The notes under the pieces: model-generated
What the model was told of the DNA's origin: nothing
Databases searched by the model: none
What the model saw: the letters and a program-made list of their open reading frames with translations, nothing else
Program-made: the position numbers and the translations under genes
Part shown: positions 63,209 through 64,000 of the stretch, one piece after another
Layout of the letters: each line of letters starts with the position of its first letter
Position numbering within the stretch: the first letter of the stretch is position 1
Source of the DNA: Winogradskyella vincentii
GTDB lineage: Bacteria; Bacteroidota; Bacteroidia; Flavobacteriales; Flavobacteriaceae
Assembly: GCF_020166345.1 (NCBI RefSeq)
Contig: NZ_JAIUJS010000008.1
Coordinates: 61,319 to 125,318, forward strand
Direction: 5' to 3'
Length of the DNA: 64,000 nt

Positions 63209-64000
63209 TTAATTATCTCGTAGTACGTGAACCATACCTGAGATGGAATGCGGATTGCCGTTGTAATCCTCATATGTTCCTGCAAAATTTACATCTATAT
63301 ATTCACCAACATCACCCAGACTGTTTAAATTGTATATTATGTTATTGTTTTCATAAGAAACGCTTAAACATTCTCCAATAAAGAAACCAGTATCACTAGG
63401 ATTATTCGAATCTAAGTTGTCATAAGTTCCGATATATTCAGGACTTTGAAGCCGAGCTTCCATGTAGATACATTCTCCTTGATTAGGATAGCCGCCCCAA
63501 ATTTGGAAAAACGTAACTGTCTGTCCTTGACCTTCACCAGAATAGTATGTATTTATAGGTTCAAGAATATATACGGTTTCCTCATTATCAATTGTGTATT
63601 GAATAAACTCATCGACTTCGTTACATGCACTTACTTCTCCAACATCAGTTAATGGTGTTGTAAACGTATAGCTAATGTTTCCTGTAGATTGAAGATTGGT
63701 ATAGTCGTTTCCTTTTAAAACAAAGGTATTCTCTCCCGTACAGCGCAACAGATTTATTTCAAATTCTCCATTGCTAACGGCATCAATAAACGTCTGGTCG
63801 CCATAGGTAAGTACTACGTATCCATCGGTTACAGGGTTGCCGTTACAGGTGTTGAATATTCCAACTACAGTCTCTGAGATAATATTTGAATTTTCTGGGA
63901 CTACGATCGAGATTGAAGTATCCGTACTAAATGGGCCAATAGTCTCGGTATACAATGGCGTATCGCTACAGTATTCGTAACCATAAACATTAAGTTCTAG
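63209..64000 (-). CDS. Secreted or surface protein of unknown function, C-terminal part (runs off the window)
   Basis: The minus-strand frame has no stop from 64000 to the TAA at 63209, so at least 264 residues are visible and the N-terminus lies outside the window. The TTG at 63955 is not a credible start. Residues such as GIFNTCNGNPVTDGYVVLTYG and NTFVLKGNDYTNL look like a carboxypeptidase-regulatory or Ig-like beta domain with paired cysteines. The C-terminal half (about 130 residues) is another beta-rich domain with Cys in QGECIYME and GECLSV. No family is recognised and no sorting domain is seen at the end. Confidence 0.75.
   Translation of the reverse strand, partial: LELNVYGYEYCSDTPLYTETIGPFSTDTSISIVVPENSNIISETVVGIFNTCNGNPVTDGYVVLTYGDQTFIDAVSNGEFEINLLRCTGENTFVLKGNDYTNLQSTGNISYTFTTPLTDVGEVSACNEVDEFIQYTIDNEETVYILEPINTYYSGEGQGQTVTFFQIWGGYPNQGECIYMEARLQSPEYIGTYDNLDSNNPSDTGFFIGECLSVSYENNNIIYNLNSLGDVGEYIDVNFAGTYEDYNGNPHSISGMVHVLRDN

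Noticed and set aside
1..64000. RNA genes, mobile elements and CRISPR
   Set aside because: I saw no tRNA-like cloverleaf with CCA end, rRNA core sequence, transposase, integrase, terminal inverted repeats or spaced identical repeats. Small structured RNAs cannot be excluded by eye.

Overview
The window is AT-rich, compact Bacteroidota chromosome, almost certainly from a marine Flavobacteriaceae species. The evidence is SusC/SusD genes, T9SS sorting domains, GLPGLI proteins, DUF5686, a K+-dependent membrane pyrophosphatase, and promoter -7 boxes of the TAnnTTTG type. I found no rRNA, tRNA, CRISPR array, IS element or phage gene. No non-coding gap exceeds about 290 bp.

Region 1 (1-28616) is a polysaccharide utilisation locus for laminarin-type beta-1,3/1,6-glucan. 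It opens with the last codons of a SusC TonB-dependent receptor. Then come SusD, a three-repeat surface glycan-binding lipoprotein, a GH-A-clan hydrolase joined to a putative outer-membrane barrel, a second binding lipoprotein and a GH16 lipoprotein. After a terminator follow a cytosolic GH149-like beta-1,3-glucan phosphorylase, a GH17 and a GH30 lipoprotein, a GPH sugar symporter and two cytosolic GH17-like paralogues. The locus ends with a large FG-GAP/ASPIC lipoprotein, two T9SS-secreted binding proteins, a DUF255 lipoprotein and a LacI regulator. The inferred flow is: laminarin is bound and cut at the surface by GH16/GH17, debranched by GH30, imported through SusCD and the symporter, then phosphorolysed or trimmed inside.

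Region 2 (28656-43690) is mostly core genome: an 11-residue-repeat lipoprotein, WaaA, a DegT aminotransferase, GalE, an exported amidohydrolase, LspA, FabD, a membrane-anchored DHFR fusion, a CBM48-like small protein, ThyA, a nucleoside transporter with an extra periplasmic domain, a bifunctional nuclease, EtfAB, and divergent PdhB.

Region 3 (43780-53821) holds a DUF5686 outer-membrane protein, soluble and membrane pyrophosphatases side by side, an S9 peptidase, an App1-like phosphatase and a deoxynucleoside kinase.

Region 4 (53825-63154) is the least understood part. A two-component system is divergent from a small secreted protein, three tandem GLPGLI proteins and a SusD-less TonB-dependent receptor-like barrel protein. 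The divergent promoter region carries three GTTAAC boxes spaced exactly 10 bp, a plausible site for the linked OmpR-type regulator. A partial minus-strand gene for a secreted protein runs off the right edge.

All functions are read from motifs and architecture by eye. No database search was possible.
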